From: Cupriavidus sp. D384
Lineage (GTDB): Bacteria; Pseudomonadota; Gammaproteobacteria; Burkholderiales; Burkholderiaceae
DNA length: 64,000 bases
Assembly: GCF_001652915.1 (NCBI RefSeq)
Contig: NZ_BBQI01000090.1
Span: forward strand, 248,001-312,000
Reading direction: 5' to 3'
Shown here: positions 56,633 through 64,000 of the stretch, piece by piece
Layout of the letters: each line of letters opens with the position of its first letter
Position numbering within the stretch: the first letter of the stretch is position 1
Program-made: the position numbers and the translations under genes
Notes under the pieces: generated by a model
What the model was told of the DNA's origin: nothing
What the model saw: the letters and a program-made list of their open reading frames with translations, nothing else
Database searches by the model: none

Positions 56633-58537
56633 TTATTTCCAGTCGCCGCGCAGGGCAAGCACCATCTGTTGCAGACTTTCGGGCGTGGCCGCCTCCGGCG
56701 GCACCGGCTCGCCCACCACCAGTTCCAGCTTGCTCAGCAGGCCGCGCCGGAACGGCCGGGTCATGGCCGGCGCGCCCTTGCGCGAGAAGAAGCTGCCCCA
56801 CAGGCCGCGCAGCGCCATCGGCACCACCGGCACCGGCGTGCGCTGGATGATCTGCGAAACACCAGTCTTGAACGAGTTGATCTCGCCGGTGGCGGTGATC
56901 TTGCCCTCCGGGAAGATGCAGACCAGTTCGCCGTCTTCCAGCGCAGCCGCCACGGCGTCGTAGGCACGCGACAGCAGTTCGGGATTCTCGCGCGCCGGCG
57001 CGATCGGAATGGCCTTGGCCTGGCGGAAGAACCACGACAGCCCCGGCACCTTGAAGATATTGTGATCCATCACAAAGCGCACCGGGCGCGGGCTGGCGGC
57101 CATCAGCACCACGGCATCGGCAAAGCTCACGTGGTTGCAGACCAGCACGGCGGCGCCCGCTTCCGGAATCCGCTCGGCATTCACGCGGCGCAGCCGGTAG
57201 ATGGTATGCACGAGCAGCCACGCGATAAAGCGCAGCAGGAACTCGGGCACCAGCGTGTAGATATAGACAGCCACCACGGCATTGAGCAGCCCGACCACCA
57301 GGAACAGCTGCGGGATCGAATAGCCCGCCTGGGTCATGAACACACCCAGCAGCGACGCGGCGATCATGAAGAAGCTGTTCAGGATGTTGTTGGCGGCGAT
57401 GATGCGCGCACGGTGCGTGGGCGCCGAACGGCTCTGGATCAGCGCATAGAGCGGCACGCTGTAGAACCCGCCGAACATCGCCACGCAGAACAGGTCGACC
57501 AGCACGCGCCAGTGGCCCGGCTGGGCCAGGAAACCACCTACGCCGCTGAGCGCGCCGACCGACGCGTGGCCATGCGTGGCGAAAAAGAGATCCACCGCGA
57601 ACACCGTCATGCCGATCGACCCGAACGGCACCAGCCCGATTTCCACATGGCGCCCCGACAGCCGCTCGCACAGCAGCGACCCGATGCCGATCCCGACCGA
57701 GAACACGGCCAGCAGCAGCGTGACCACGTTCTGGTCGCCGCCCAGCACATCCTTGGCAAAGCTGAAGAACGACGTCAGGAAGGTGGCGCCCAGGAACCAG
57801 AGCCACGAAATGCCCAGCAGGCTTAGGAACACCACGCGGCTCTGGCGCGCCAGGATCAGGTTGCGCCAGGTCTCGGTGAACGGGTTCCAGTTGATGCGCA
57901 GGTCCGGCTGGGGCGCCGGAGACAGCGGCACGCCCTGCGAGACCGTGCGCCCGGCCAGCGCGATGGCGACGCAGACGATGCCCACATAGAGCGGTCCCAC
58001 CACCTTGCCATCGGCGCCCGTCAGGCCTGCCAGTTCGCCGCCCAGCAGCGTGCCCAGCAGGATGGCGACGAAGGTACCCATTTCCACAAGCCCGTTGCCG
58101 CCCACCAGTTCGGTCTGGTCCAGATGCTGGGGCAGATAGGCAAACTTGACCGGCCCGAACAGCGTGGAATGCAGCCCCATCAGGAATGTGCCCGCGTAGA
58201 GCAGCGTGGCGCTGTGCAGGTAGAAGCCAGCCAGCCCCAGCACCATGATGCCGATCTCCAGCGACTTCACCAGCCGGATCAGCCGCGACTTCTCGATCTT
58301 GTCGGCAATCTGCCCGCTGGTGGCCGAAAACAGCACGAACGGCGCGATGAAGATGGCGGAAATCAGGAAAGCGGCGCTATGCGGATCGACACCGTCGAAC
58401 AGCGCGGCGTGATAGGTGACCAGCGAGGTAAAGGCAACCTTGAAGACGTTGTCGTTCATGGCCCCCAGGAACTGCGTCCAGAAAAACGGGGCGAAACGGC
58501 GCACGCCAAGCAGGCGAAACTGGCTTTGTTGGCTCAT
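56633..58537 (-). CDS. MFS transporter-acyltransferase fusion (LplT-PlsC type)
   Basis: 634 residues from the ATG at 58537 (MSQQSQFRLLGVRRFAPFF); a TTG three codons upstream is less likely. Residues 1-420 are a twelve-segment MFS domain like lysophospholipid transporter LplT (FWTQFLGAMNDNVFKVAF). From about 430 a PlsC-type acyltransferase follows, with NHVSFADAV (HX4D motif) near 460 and FPEGKITATGEI near 530. In E. coli these roles are split between LplT and Aas; the acyl-ACP synthetase part of Aas is missing here. It should re-acylate lysophospholipids at the inner membrane. Confidence 0.88.
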   Translation of the reverse strand: MSQQSQFRLLGVRRFAPFFWTQFLGAMNDNVFKVAFTSLVTYHAALFDGVDPHSAAFLISAIFIAPFVLFSATSGQIADKIEKSRLIRLVKSLEIGIMVLGLAGFYLHSATLLYAGTFLMGLHSTLFGPVKFAYLPQHLDQTELVGGNGLVEMGTFVAILLGTLLGGELAGLTGADGKVVGPLYVGIVCVAIALAGRTVSQGVPLSPAPQPDLRINWNPFTETWRNLILARQSRVVFLSLLGISWLWFLGATFLTSFFSFAKDVLGGDQNVVTLLLAVFSVGIGIGSLLCERLSGRHVEIGLVPFGSIGMTVFAVDLFFATHGHASVGALSGVGGFLAQPGHWRVLVDLFCVAMFGGFYSVPLYALIQSRSAPTHRARIIAANNILNSFFMIAASLLGVFMTQAGYSIPQLFLVVGLLNAVVAVYIYTLVPEFLLRFIAWLLVHTIYRLRRVNAERIPEAGAAVLVCNHVSFADAVVLMAASPRPVRFVMDHNIFKVPGLSWFFRQAKAIPIAPARENPELLSRAYDAVAAALEDGELVCIFPEGKITATGEINSFKTGVSQIIQRTPVPVVPMALRGLWGSFFSRKGAPAMTRPFRRGLLSKLELVVGEPVPPEAATPESLQQMVLALRGDWK

Positions 58538-58695
58538 CGATGGCAAACAGGATGTGGACCCCGGTGACCCGCCGGGGCATCAGTTCGCCGCCATCATGCC
58601 AGCAGCGGGCAGGATCGGCTACGGGGAGAGGCCCAAATTAGAAAAGTCTGATATCCGGAAGGTCCGATGCCGTGGCGGCACCGGACGGCAGCGGG

Positions 58696-59151
58696 CTAGC
58701 GCGCCGGCTGTTCCTTTTCTTCCGGCCAGTCGCGGATGTACGCCTTGAGCATCTTGTTCTCGAAGCTCTGTTCCTCGACCACGGCCTTGGCGACGTCGTA
58801 GAACGAGATCACGCCCATCAGCGTGCGTTTTTCGAGTACCGGCAGGTAGCGGGTGTGTCGCTCGAGCATCATGCGGCGCACCTCGTTGACGTCGGTTTCG
58901 GGGGTGCAGGTCAGCGGCGCGTCGTCCATGACCTTGCGGATGCTGTGGGTGCCCAGCGTGCCATTGTTGGCGGCCAGGACCTCGATGATCTCGCGGAAGG
59001 TCAGCATGCCGACGAGATCGCCGTACTCCATGACCACCAGCGAGCCAATGTCGTGCTCGGCCATGGTCTGGATGGCCTGCTGCAGCGGCGTATCCGGCTT
59101 GACGGTAAAGAGCGTGTTGCCCTTGATCTGCAGGATGTCGCTGACTTTCAT
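58696..59151 (-). CDS. CBS-domain pair protein
   Basis: 151 residues, two CBS domains: about 1-65 (VKPDTPLQQAIQTMAEHDIGSLVVMEYGDLVGMLTFREI) and about 75-135 (MDDAPLTCTPETDVNEVRRMMLERHTRYLPVLEKRTLMGVISFYDVAK). Such pairs bind adenosine nucleotides and regulate other proteins. No partner domain or neighbour names its target. Confidence 0.88.
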   Translation of the reverse strand: MKVSDILQIKGNTLFTVKPDTPLQQAIQTMAEHDIGSLVVMEYGDLVGMLTFREIIEVLAANNGTLGTHSIRKVMDDAPLTCTPETDVNEVRRMMLERHTRYLPVLEKRTLMGVISFYDVAKAVVEEQSFENKMLKAYIRDWPEEKEQPAR

Positions 59152-59335
59152 GATGGTGTCTCCAGGGCTGCCTTGTATTGCAGGGTCTGTGGCTCAGGTT
59201 TGATGGTCGATGCTAGCCCAAACCGCCGCCTCAAGTAAAGCGAGCGTGACCTCCAGAGGCCTGCCAGGCGGGCCTGGAGGCCCCATCCGGCGGGAAAAAC
59301 CCGGACTGCCCCGTGTGGCGCATGATGCTAGGATG

Positions 59336-59372
59336 CCGGTCGGAGACAACCACACGCGGCCCGGCCGACCGG
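59336..59372 (+). promoter_or_regulatory. Hairpin in the metY leader
   Basis: CCGGTCGG (59336-59343) pairs with CCGACCGG (59365-59372) across a 21-base loop and ends 13 bases before the metY ATG. A possible translational control element; no known SAM or SAH riboswitch class was recognised. Confidence 0.35.
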
Positions 59373-59385
59373 GCCCTTTCCCGCC

Positions 59386-60696
59386 ATGTCCACATCGTCT
59401 GGCAGCCGCTTCGACACGCTGGCCCTGCACGCCGGCGCCGCGCCCGACCCCGCCACCGGGGCCCGCGCCACACCGATCCACCTGACCACGTCGTTCGTGT
59501 TCCGCGACAGCGAGCATGCGGCGTCGCTGTTCAACATGGAACGCGCCGGTCACGTTTACTCACGCATCAGCAACCCCACGGTGGCCGTGTTCGAGGAGCG
59601 CGTGGCCGCGCTGGAAAACGGCGCAGGGGCCATCGGCACGGCCTCGGGCCAGGCCGCGCTGCACCTGGCCGTGGCAACGCTGATGGGAGCCGGCTCGCAT
59701 ATCGTGGCGTCCACCGCGCTGTACGGCGGCTCGCACAATCTGTTGCATTACACGCTGCGCCGCTTCGGCATCGAGACCACCTTCGTCAATCCGCGCGATA
59801 TCGACGCCTGGCGCGCCGCCATCCGTCCGGAGACGAAGCTGCTGTTCGGCGAGACGCTGGGCAACCCCGGCCTGGACGTGCTCGATATCGAGACGGTCGC
59901 CCAGCTCGGCCAGGAACACCGCATTCCGCTGCTGGTGGACTCCACGTTCACCACGCCCTACCTGCTGCGGCCGTTCGACCATGGCGCCGGCCTGCTCTAC
60001 CACTCGGCCACCAAGTTCCTGGGCGGCCACGGCACCACCATCGGCGGCGTGCTGGCCGAAGGCGGCACGTTCGACTTCGAGGCCTCGGGCCGTTTCCCGG
60101 AACTGTCCGAGCCCTACGAGGGCTTCCACAACATGGTGTTCACCGAGGAAAGCACGGTGGCGCCGTTCCTGTTGCGCGCGCGCCGCGAAGGGCTGCGCGA
60201 CTTTGGCGCCTGCATGAATCCGATGGCGGCCTGGCAGCTTCTGCAGGGCATCGAGACGCTGCCGCTGCGCATGAGCCGCCACGTCGACAACACGCGCCGC
60301 GTGGTGCAGTTCCTGGCCGCCCACCCGATGGTGGAATCGGTGGCCTACCCCGAACTGGAATCGCATCCGGACTACGAACTGGCGAAACGGCTACTGCCGC
60401 GCGGCTGCGGCGCCGTGTTCAGCTTCAACCTGAAGGCCGATCGCAAGGCCGGCCAGCGCTTTATCGAGAGCCTGTCGCTGTTCTCGCACCTGGCAAACGT
60501 CGGCGATGCCCGCTCGCTGGTGATCCATCCGGCCTCGACCACGCATTTCCGCATGGACGCCGCCGCGCTGAAGGCGGCCGGCATTGGCGAAGGGACGATC
60601 CGGTTGTCGATCGGCCTGGAAGACCCGGACGACCTGATCGACGACCTGAAACGCGGGCTCAAGGCCGCGGAGAAGGCCATGGGAGGCAAGGCGTGA
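59386..60696 (+). CDS. metY: O-acetylhomoserine sulfhydrylase
   Basis: 436 residues. A PLP enzyme that makes homocysteine (or methionine) from O-acetylhomoserine and sulfide. YSRISNPTVAVFEERVAALENG near 58, GSHIVASTALYGGSHNL near 100 and the PLP lysine in SATKFLGGHGTTIGG near 205 are conserved. FSHLANVGDARSLVIHPASTTH near 365 is the Cys/Met-PLP signature. Substrate preference (acetyl or succinyl ester) is by similarity. The next gene overlaps its stop by one base. Confidence 0.9.
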   Translation: MSTSSGSRFDTLALHAGAAPDPATGARATPIHLTTSFVFRDSEHAASLFNMERAGHVYSRISNPTVAVFEERVAALENGAGAIGTASGQAALHLAVATLMGAGSHIVASTALYGGSHNLLHYTLRRFGIETTFVNPRDIDAWRAAIRPETKLLFGETLGNPGLDVLDIETVAQLGQEHRIPLLVDSTFTTPYLLRPFDHGAGLLYHSATKFLGGHGTTIGGVLAEGGTFDFEASGRFPELSEPYEGFHNMVFTEESTVAPFLLRARREGLRDFGACMNPMAAWQLLQGIETLPLRMSRHVDNTRRVVQFLAAHPMVESVAYPELESHPDYELAKRLLPRGCGAVFSFNLKADRKAGQRFIESLSLFSHLANVGDARSLVIHPASTTHFRMDAAALKAAGIGEGTIRLSIGLEDPDDLIDDLKRGLKAAEKAMGGKA

Positions 60697-61517
60697 TGAA
60701 ACTGACCGTTGCCGGCCAACCGGCCTATGCCTATACGGGCGGCAAGCCATTCGACGCCACCCTGCCCTGCGCGATCTTCGTCCACGGCGCCCAGAACGAT
60801 CACAGCGTCTGGGCGCTGCAGACGCGCTGGTTCGCCAATCACGGATTTTCGGTGCTGGCCGTGGACCTGCCCGGCCACAACCGCAGCGCGGGCGCGCCGC
60901 TGACCACCGTCGAGGACATGGCCGACTGGGTCATGGCACTGGCCCGCGCGGCCGGCGTCACGGCCCCGGCGCTGGTGTTCGGCCACAGCATGGGGTCACT
61001 GATCGCGCTCGAATGTGCGGCCCGGCATCCGCAGGCCGTGCGCGGCATCGGGCTGCTGGCCACGGCGTATCCGATGAAGGTGTCCGACGCGCTGCTCGAC
61101 GCCGCGCTGCACCGCGAAAGCGATGCCATCGCAATGGTCAGCCAGTGGTCCATTTCCAGTCTCGCCAGCAAGCCGTCGTCGCCGGGGCCCGGTGCGTGGA
61201 TGCATGGCGGCAGCCAGCGGCTGATGGAGCGCGTCAGCGCCCGCAACCCTGATGCCCACGTCTTCCACACCGATTTCTCCGCCTGCAACGCCTATGCCCA
61301 TGGCGACGAAGCGGCCGCTGCGGTGGCCTGTCCGGCCCTGTTCATCGTGGGCAGCAAGGACATGATGACCTCGCCAAAAGCGGCCCAGGCGCTGGCGGGC
61401 AAGATGCCGAAGGCCCGGGTCGTGTCCGTGGCGAGCGGCCACGCGATGATGGGCGAAAAGCCCGACGACGTGCTCGACGCACTGGCCGCGTTCGCAAGGT
61501 CTACACTTCAGGAATAG
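60696..61517 (+). CDS. Alpha/beta hydrolase coupled to metY
   Basis: 273 residues from the ATG at 60696, which shares a base with the metY stop (TGATG); GGGAGG lies upstream inside metY. FVHGAQNDHSVW near 28, nucleophile elbow FGHSMGSLIALEC near 98, and Asp/His at VGSKDMM and SGHAMMG near 225 and 248. Tight coupling to metY suggests a role in sulfur or acetyl-homoserine metabolism, but no such activity is established. Confidence 0.85.
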   Translation: MKLTVAGQPAYAYTGGKPFDATLPCAIFVHGAQNDHSVWALQTRWFANHGFSVLAVDLPGHNRSAGAPLTTVEDMADWVMALARAAGVTAPALVFGHSMGSLIALECAARHPQAVRGIGLLATAYPMKVSDALLDAALHRESDAIAMVSQWSISSLASKPSSPGPGAWMHGGSQRLMERVSARNPDAHVFHTDFSACNAYAHGDEAAAAVACPALFIVGSKDMMTSPKAAQALAGKMPKARVVSVASGHAMMGEKPDDVLDALAAFARSTLQE

Positions 61518-61555
61518 GAAGACTTCGAAAACAACAACAAAATCAGGAGACTGCG

Positions 61556-61873
61556 ATGGCCCAGGCCCATGCCAAGGAATTCGCCAGCTTTGCCGATTTC
61601 TATCCGTACTACCTGGGCGAACACCGCGACCGCACCTGCCGGCGGCTGCATTTCGCCGGCTCCACGCTGGCGCTGGCCTGCCTGGTGACCCTGGTGGTCA
61701 CCGGCAACGCGTGGTGGCTGCTGGCGGCGCTGGTATCGGGCTACGCCTTCGCCTGGGTCGGTCACTTCGGCTTCGAGAAAAACCGCCCGGCCACGTTCCG
61801 GCATCCGTTCTACAGCCTGATGGGCGACTGGGTGATGTACGCCGATATCCTGCGCGGCAAGATCCCGTTCTGA
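61556..61873 (+). CDS. Mpo1-like (DUF962) membrane protein
   Basis: 105 residues with two close hydrophobic segments (STLALACLVTLVVTGNAWWLLAALVSGYAF). The family start FADFYPYYLGEHRDRTCRRLHF and GHFGFEKNRPATFRHPFYSLMGDWVMY show the conserved His residues. The yeast homologue Mpo1 is an iron-dependent dioxygenase of 2-hydroxy fatty acids. AGGAGA precedes the ATG. Follows metY and the hydrolase by 38 bases. Confidence 0.88.
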   Translation: MAQAHAKEFASFADFYPYYLGEHRDRTCRRLHFAGSTLALACLVTLVVTGNAWWLLAALVSGYAFAWVGHFGFEKNRPATFRHPFYSLMGDWVMYADILRGKIPF

Positions 61874-61908
61874 AGGCGCGCCGCGCAGGCGGCGTGCCCC
61901 GGCCGTGC

Positions 61909-63258
61909 TCAGCCCTGTCCGTGCCGGCCCGGCGGCACCGCCTGGACCACGGCGCTACCCGCGTCATTCGCGTCATTCGCTTCGTTCGCTGCCGCACCGG
62001 CAGTCTGCTGCCGAAACACGGCTTCCAGCGGCTGGTCCAGCTGCGGGTTGTCCAGGATGCCACGCAGCACCTCCACCCCCTGCATCTGCTGCGCCAGCGC
62101 CGTGCGCGGCAGGCGCGCCATGTTCAGCACGAGCCGGTCATGCAGCGTGCGCAGCGTGACCTGGGACGGATCGCACAGCAGCGCCCAGTGCGCCTGACCA
62201 TGGTCCTGCTGCAGCTTGCCCACCAGGTGCAGCGCCTTGAGCTTGGCAAGCAGCCCGGCCAGGTAGTCGGCCTCCACCCGCAGCTTGCGCCCCATGTCCA
62301 GTTCGCCCACGCTGCGCGGCACCTCCTCGCGCGCGCGGTACAGCACGTAGAGCACGCCCAGCGCGTCAAAAAACTCGCTGCCCGCGAACGTGCGGCGGCG
62401 CCAGTGGCCCTCGCGGATCACCGGCAGGTTCGCGGCGATGGTGGCACCCAGCAGCGTCACCAGCCAGCTTACGTACATCCACAGCAGGAACAGCGGCAGC
62501 ACGGCAAACGCGCCATAGACGGCCGTGTAGGTCGGAATATGGGTGATGAAATAGCCGAAGGCGCGCTTGGCAACCTCGAAGGCCACGGCAGCCACGATGC
62601 CGGCGAAGATCGCGTCGCGCCAGTCCACGTAGGCATACGGCACGGCCATGTACAGGAAGGCAAACGCCAGCGCGGTCAGTCCGATGGGAATCAGGCTGAC
62701 CACCAGGCCCATGCCGAACGGCAGGTTGCCGACATAGCCCATCGAGATCGAGATCAGGTACGAACTGACCGACAGGCTGCCGCCGATCAGCACCGGCCCG
62801 AGCGTCAGCACGGCCCAGAACACGAGCACCCGCTGGGCCAGCGGGCGGCGGCGCTTGACGCGCCAGATCGCGTTGAGCGCATCTTCCACGGTCAGCATGG
62901 TCAGCACCGACGTCACCATCAGGCCGCCCAGGCCCAGGGCTGTCAGCCCGCGCGCGCTCTTGGAAAACTGCCCAAGGTAGCGCGACACCGAGTCGCTGAT
63001 ATTGCCGCCCGGGATCAGGTTCTGGAACAGGAAACCCTCGATTTCGCCGCGAAACTCGCGGAACATCGGAAACGCCGCCAGCAGCGCGAACGCCACGGTC
63101 AGCACGGGCACCACGGACAGGAACGTCGTGAACGTCAGGCTGGCGGCCACCTGCGGCAGGCGGTTCTCGCCGGCACGGCGCAGCGCGTAGCGGGCCAGTG
63201 CGCGCACCTTCTGCAGGTTCCATTCCCTGCGCAGGCGGGCAATGCGGACGGCGGACAT
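61909..63258 (-). CDS. YihY/BrkB-family inner-membrane protein
   Basis: 449 residues from the ATG at 63258 (MSAVRIARLRREWNLQKVRA), with GGAG about 13 bases upstream. About six membrane segments in the first 270 residues (LTFTTFLSVVPVLTVAFALLAAFP, then WDRA/WRDAIFAGIVAAVAFEVAKRAFG). A soluble C-terminal part of about 165 residues with winged-helix-like features follows, seen in the longer branch of the family. Function is not established; E. coli YihY is not ribonuclease BN despite its old name. Divergent from wrbA. Confidence 0.85.
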   Translation of the reverse strand: MSAVRIARLRREWNLQKVRALARYALRRAGENRLPQVAASLTFTTFLSVVPVLTVAFALLAAFPMFREFRGEIEGFLFQNLIPGGNISDSVSRYLGQFSKSARGLTALGLGGLMVTSVLTMLTVEDALNAIWRVKRRRPLAQRVLVFWAVLTLGPVLIGGSLSVSSYLISISMGYVGNLPFGMGLVVSLIPIGLTALAFAFLYMAVPYAYVDWRDAIFAGIVAAVAFEVAKRAFGYFITHIPTYTAVYGAFAVLPLFLLWMYVSWLVTLLGATIAANLPVIREGHWRRRTFAGSEFFDALGVLYVLYRAREEVPRSVGELDMGRKLRVEADYLAGLLAKLKALHLVGKLQQDHGQAHWALLCDPSQVTLRTLHDRLVLNMARLPRTALAQQMQGVEVLRGILDNPQLDQPLEAVFRQQTAGAAANEANDANDAGSAVVQAVPPGRHGQG

Positions 63259-63399
63259 GCGGGGGCTTTCTCCTTCGGATTCGATGAAACCAGCCGCGAG
63301 GCCGGCGGCGCGGCACTTGGGGCAGCGCCGCAACTATAATACGCGGATCGTTTTGCGGCGCTTGTCCCGGCACCGTCCGCCGCCCGCGCCTGCCCATCC

Positions 63400-63996
63400 A
63401 TGACCGACATCCTCGTCCTTTACTACAGCCGCCACGGCGCCACCCGCAGGCTCGCCGAACTGATTGCCACCGGTATCGAAAGCGTCCCCGGCGCCCAGGC
63501 CCGCCTGCGTACCGTGCCGCCGGTGTCCACGGTCTGCGAGGCCACCGCGCCCGACATCCCGCCCGAGGGCGCGCCCTATGCGGAACTGCGCGACCTGGAG
63601 GAATGCGCCGGGCTGGCGCTGGGCAGCCCCACCCGGTTCGGCAACATGGCCGCCCCGATGAAGTACTTCCTCGATGGCACGGTTGCCCAGTGGCTGTCCG
63701 GCGCGCTCGCCGGCAAGCCGGGCTGCGTGTTCACGTCGACCGGCAGCCTGCACGGCGGCCAGGAAACCACGCTGCTGTCGATGATGCTGCCGCTGCTGCA
63801 CCACGGCATGGTAATCGTCGGCCTGCCCTATTCCGAGGCCGGCCTGATGTCCACCACGGCCGGCGGCACGCCCTACGGCCCCAGCCACCACGCCCACGTG
63901 GACAACCACGGCCCGGTCACCGACCAGGAATCCGCGCTGGCAACGGCCATGGGCCGCCGGCTGGCACAAACCGCCCTGAAGCTCGCCGCACGATGA
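63400..63996 (+). CDS. wrbA: NAD(P)H:quinone oxidoreductase WrbA
   Basis: 198 residues. Flavodoxin fold with FMN motif VLYYSRHGATRRLA near residue 6 and SPTRFGNMAAPMKYFLDGT near 76, then STGSLHGGQETT near 113. It reduces quinones by two electrons and protects from semiquinone stress. TATAAT at 63335-63340 may be its -10. Its stop overlaps the next start. Confidence 0.94.
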   Translation: MTDILVLYYSRHGATRRLAELIATGIESVPGAQARLRTVPPVSTVCEATAPDIPPEGAPYAELRDLEECAGLALGSPTRFGNMAAPMKYFLDGTVAQWLSGALAGKPGCVFTSTGSLHGGQETTLLSMMLPLLHHGMVIVGLPYSEAGLMSTTAGGTPYGPSHHAHVDNHGPVTDQESALATAMGRRLAQTALKLAAR

Positions 63997-64000
63997 AGAC
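63993..64000 (+). CDS. Start of the next gene (cut by the window edge)
   Basis: ATG at 63993 overlaps the wrbA stop (ATGA), giving Met-Lys before the window ends. In related Burkholderiales, wrbA is followed by a small DUF2069 membrane protein, which would fit. Only eight bases are visible, so the identity is a guess. Confidence 0.3.

Noticed and set aside
59252..59283. GC-rich inverted repeats before metY considered as a riboswitch
   Set aside because: CCTCCAG/CTGGAGG pairing exists but no conserved core of a SAM, SAH or cobalamin riboswitch could be recognised.

Overview
The window is about 64 kb of GC-rich (roughly 65%) chromosomal DNA. It most resembles a Burkholderiales betaproteobacterium of the Cupriavidus/Ralstonia group. 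Pointers are the thrS-infC-rpmI-rplT-pheS-pheT-ihfA-merR order, a Bug-type solute-binding protein, a very large NAD-dependent glutamate dehydrogenase, polyhydroxybutyrate-type ketone-body genes (bdhA, scoAB), and YihY next to WrbA. The assignment is from gene content and protein style only. No phage, insertion sequence or CRISPR array was seen.

Layout. 1-7.1 kb: end of a SulP transporter, a DUF1488 protein, two identical tRNA-Lys(CTT) genes flanking a LysR regulator and an amidohydrolase (8-oxoguanine deaminase type), a Bug receptor behind a composite palindromic operator, a secreted DPYTDGAKSGK-repeat protein and a MarR-like protein. 7.3-12.2 kb: NAD-GDH. 12.3-14.1 kb: small unknown genes, one behind a consensus-perfect LexA box. 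14.2-16.7 kb: an extra enolase divergent from a LysR regulator, and a one-domain Mop protein. 16.8-22.5 kb: a two-component system divergent from msrB-dipZ-msrA, an envelope methionine-sulfoxide repair set. 22.8-31.6 kb: tRNA-Pro, MerR, ihfA, pheT, pheS, rplT, rpmI, infC (ATC start), thrS and tRNA-Val. 31.6-35.1 kb: relA, a RidA protein and a hydrolase. 35.3-38.7 kb: bdhA, a DUF411 protein, scoAB and a PAS-LuxR regulator. 38.9-43.1 kb: an SDR-TRAP transporter-thioesterase operon. 43.6-45.2 kb: ETF-ubiquinone oxidoreductase. 45.3-50.0 kb: a torCDA-like operon whose cytochrome is unusual. 50.3-64.0 kb: a PilZ protein, a GntR regulator with an FAD oxidoreductase, an MFS carrier, aroC, a GST, an MFS-acyltransferase fusion, a CBS protein, metY with a hydrolase, an Mpo1-like protein, a YihY protein and wrbA.

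How the genes work together. Ketone-body metabolism is represented by BdhA (hydroxybutyrate to acetoacetate) and ScoAB (acetoacetate activation). Oxidised periplasmic methionine is probably repaired by MsrA and MsrB; both lack a visible resolving cysteine, so they would need an outside reductant, and DipZ lies between them. The torCDA-like operon encodes a Tat-exported molybdoenzyme, its chaperone, and a membrane-anchored cytochrome. That cytochrome joins a dihaem COG2010-like module to a TorC-like C-terminal haem domain, in place of the usual NapC-type quinol dehydrogenase. The best leads for undescribed biology are this Tor variant, the LexA-controlled 86-residue protein, and the msrB-dipZ-msrA unit with its adjoining two-component system.
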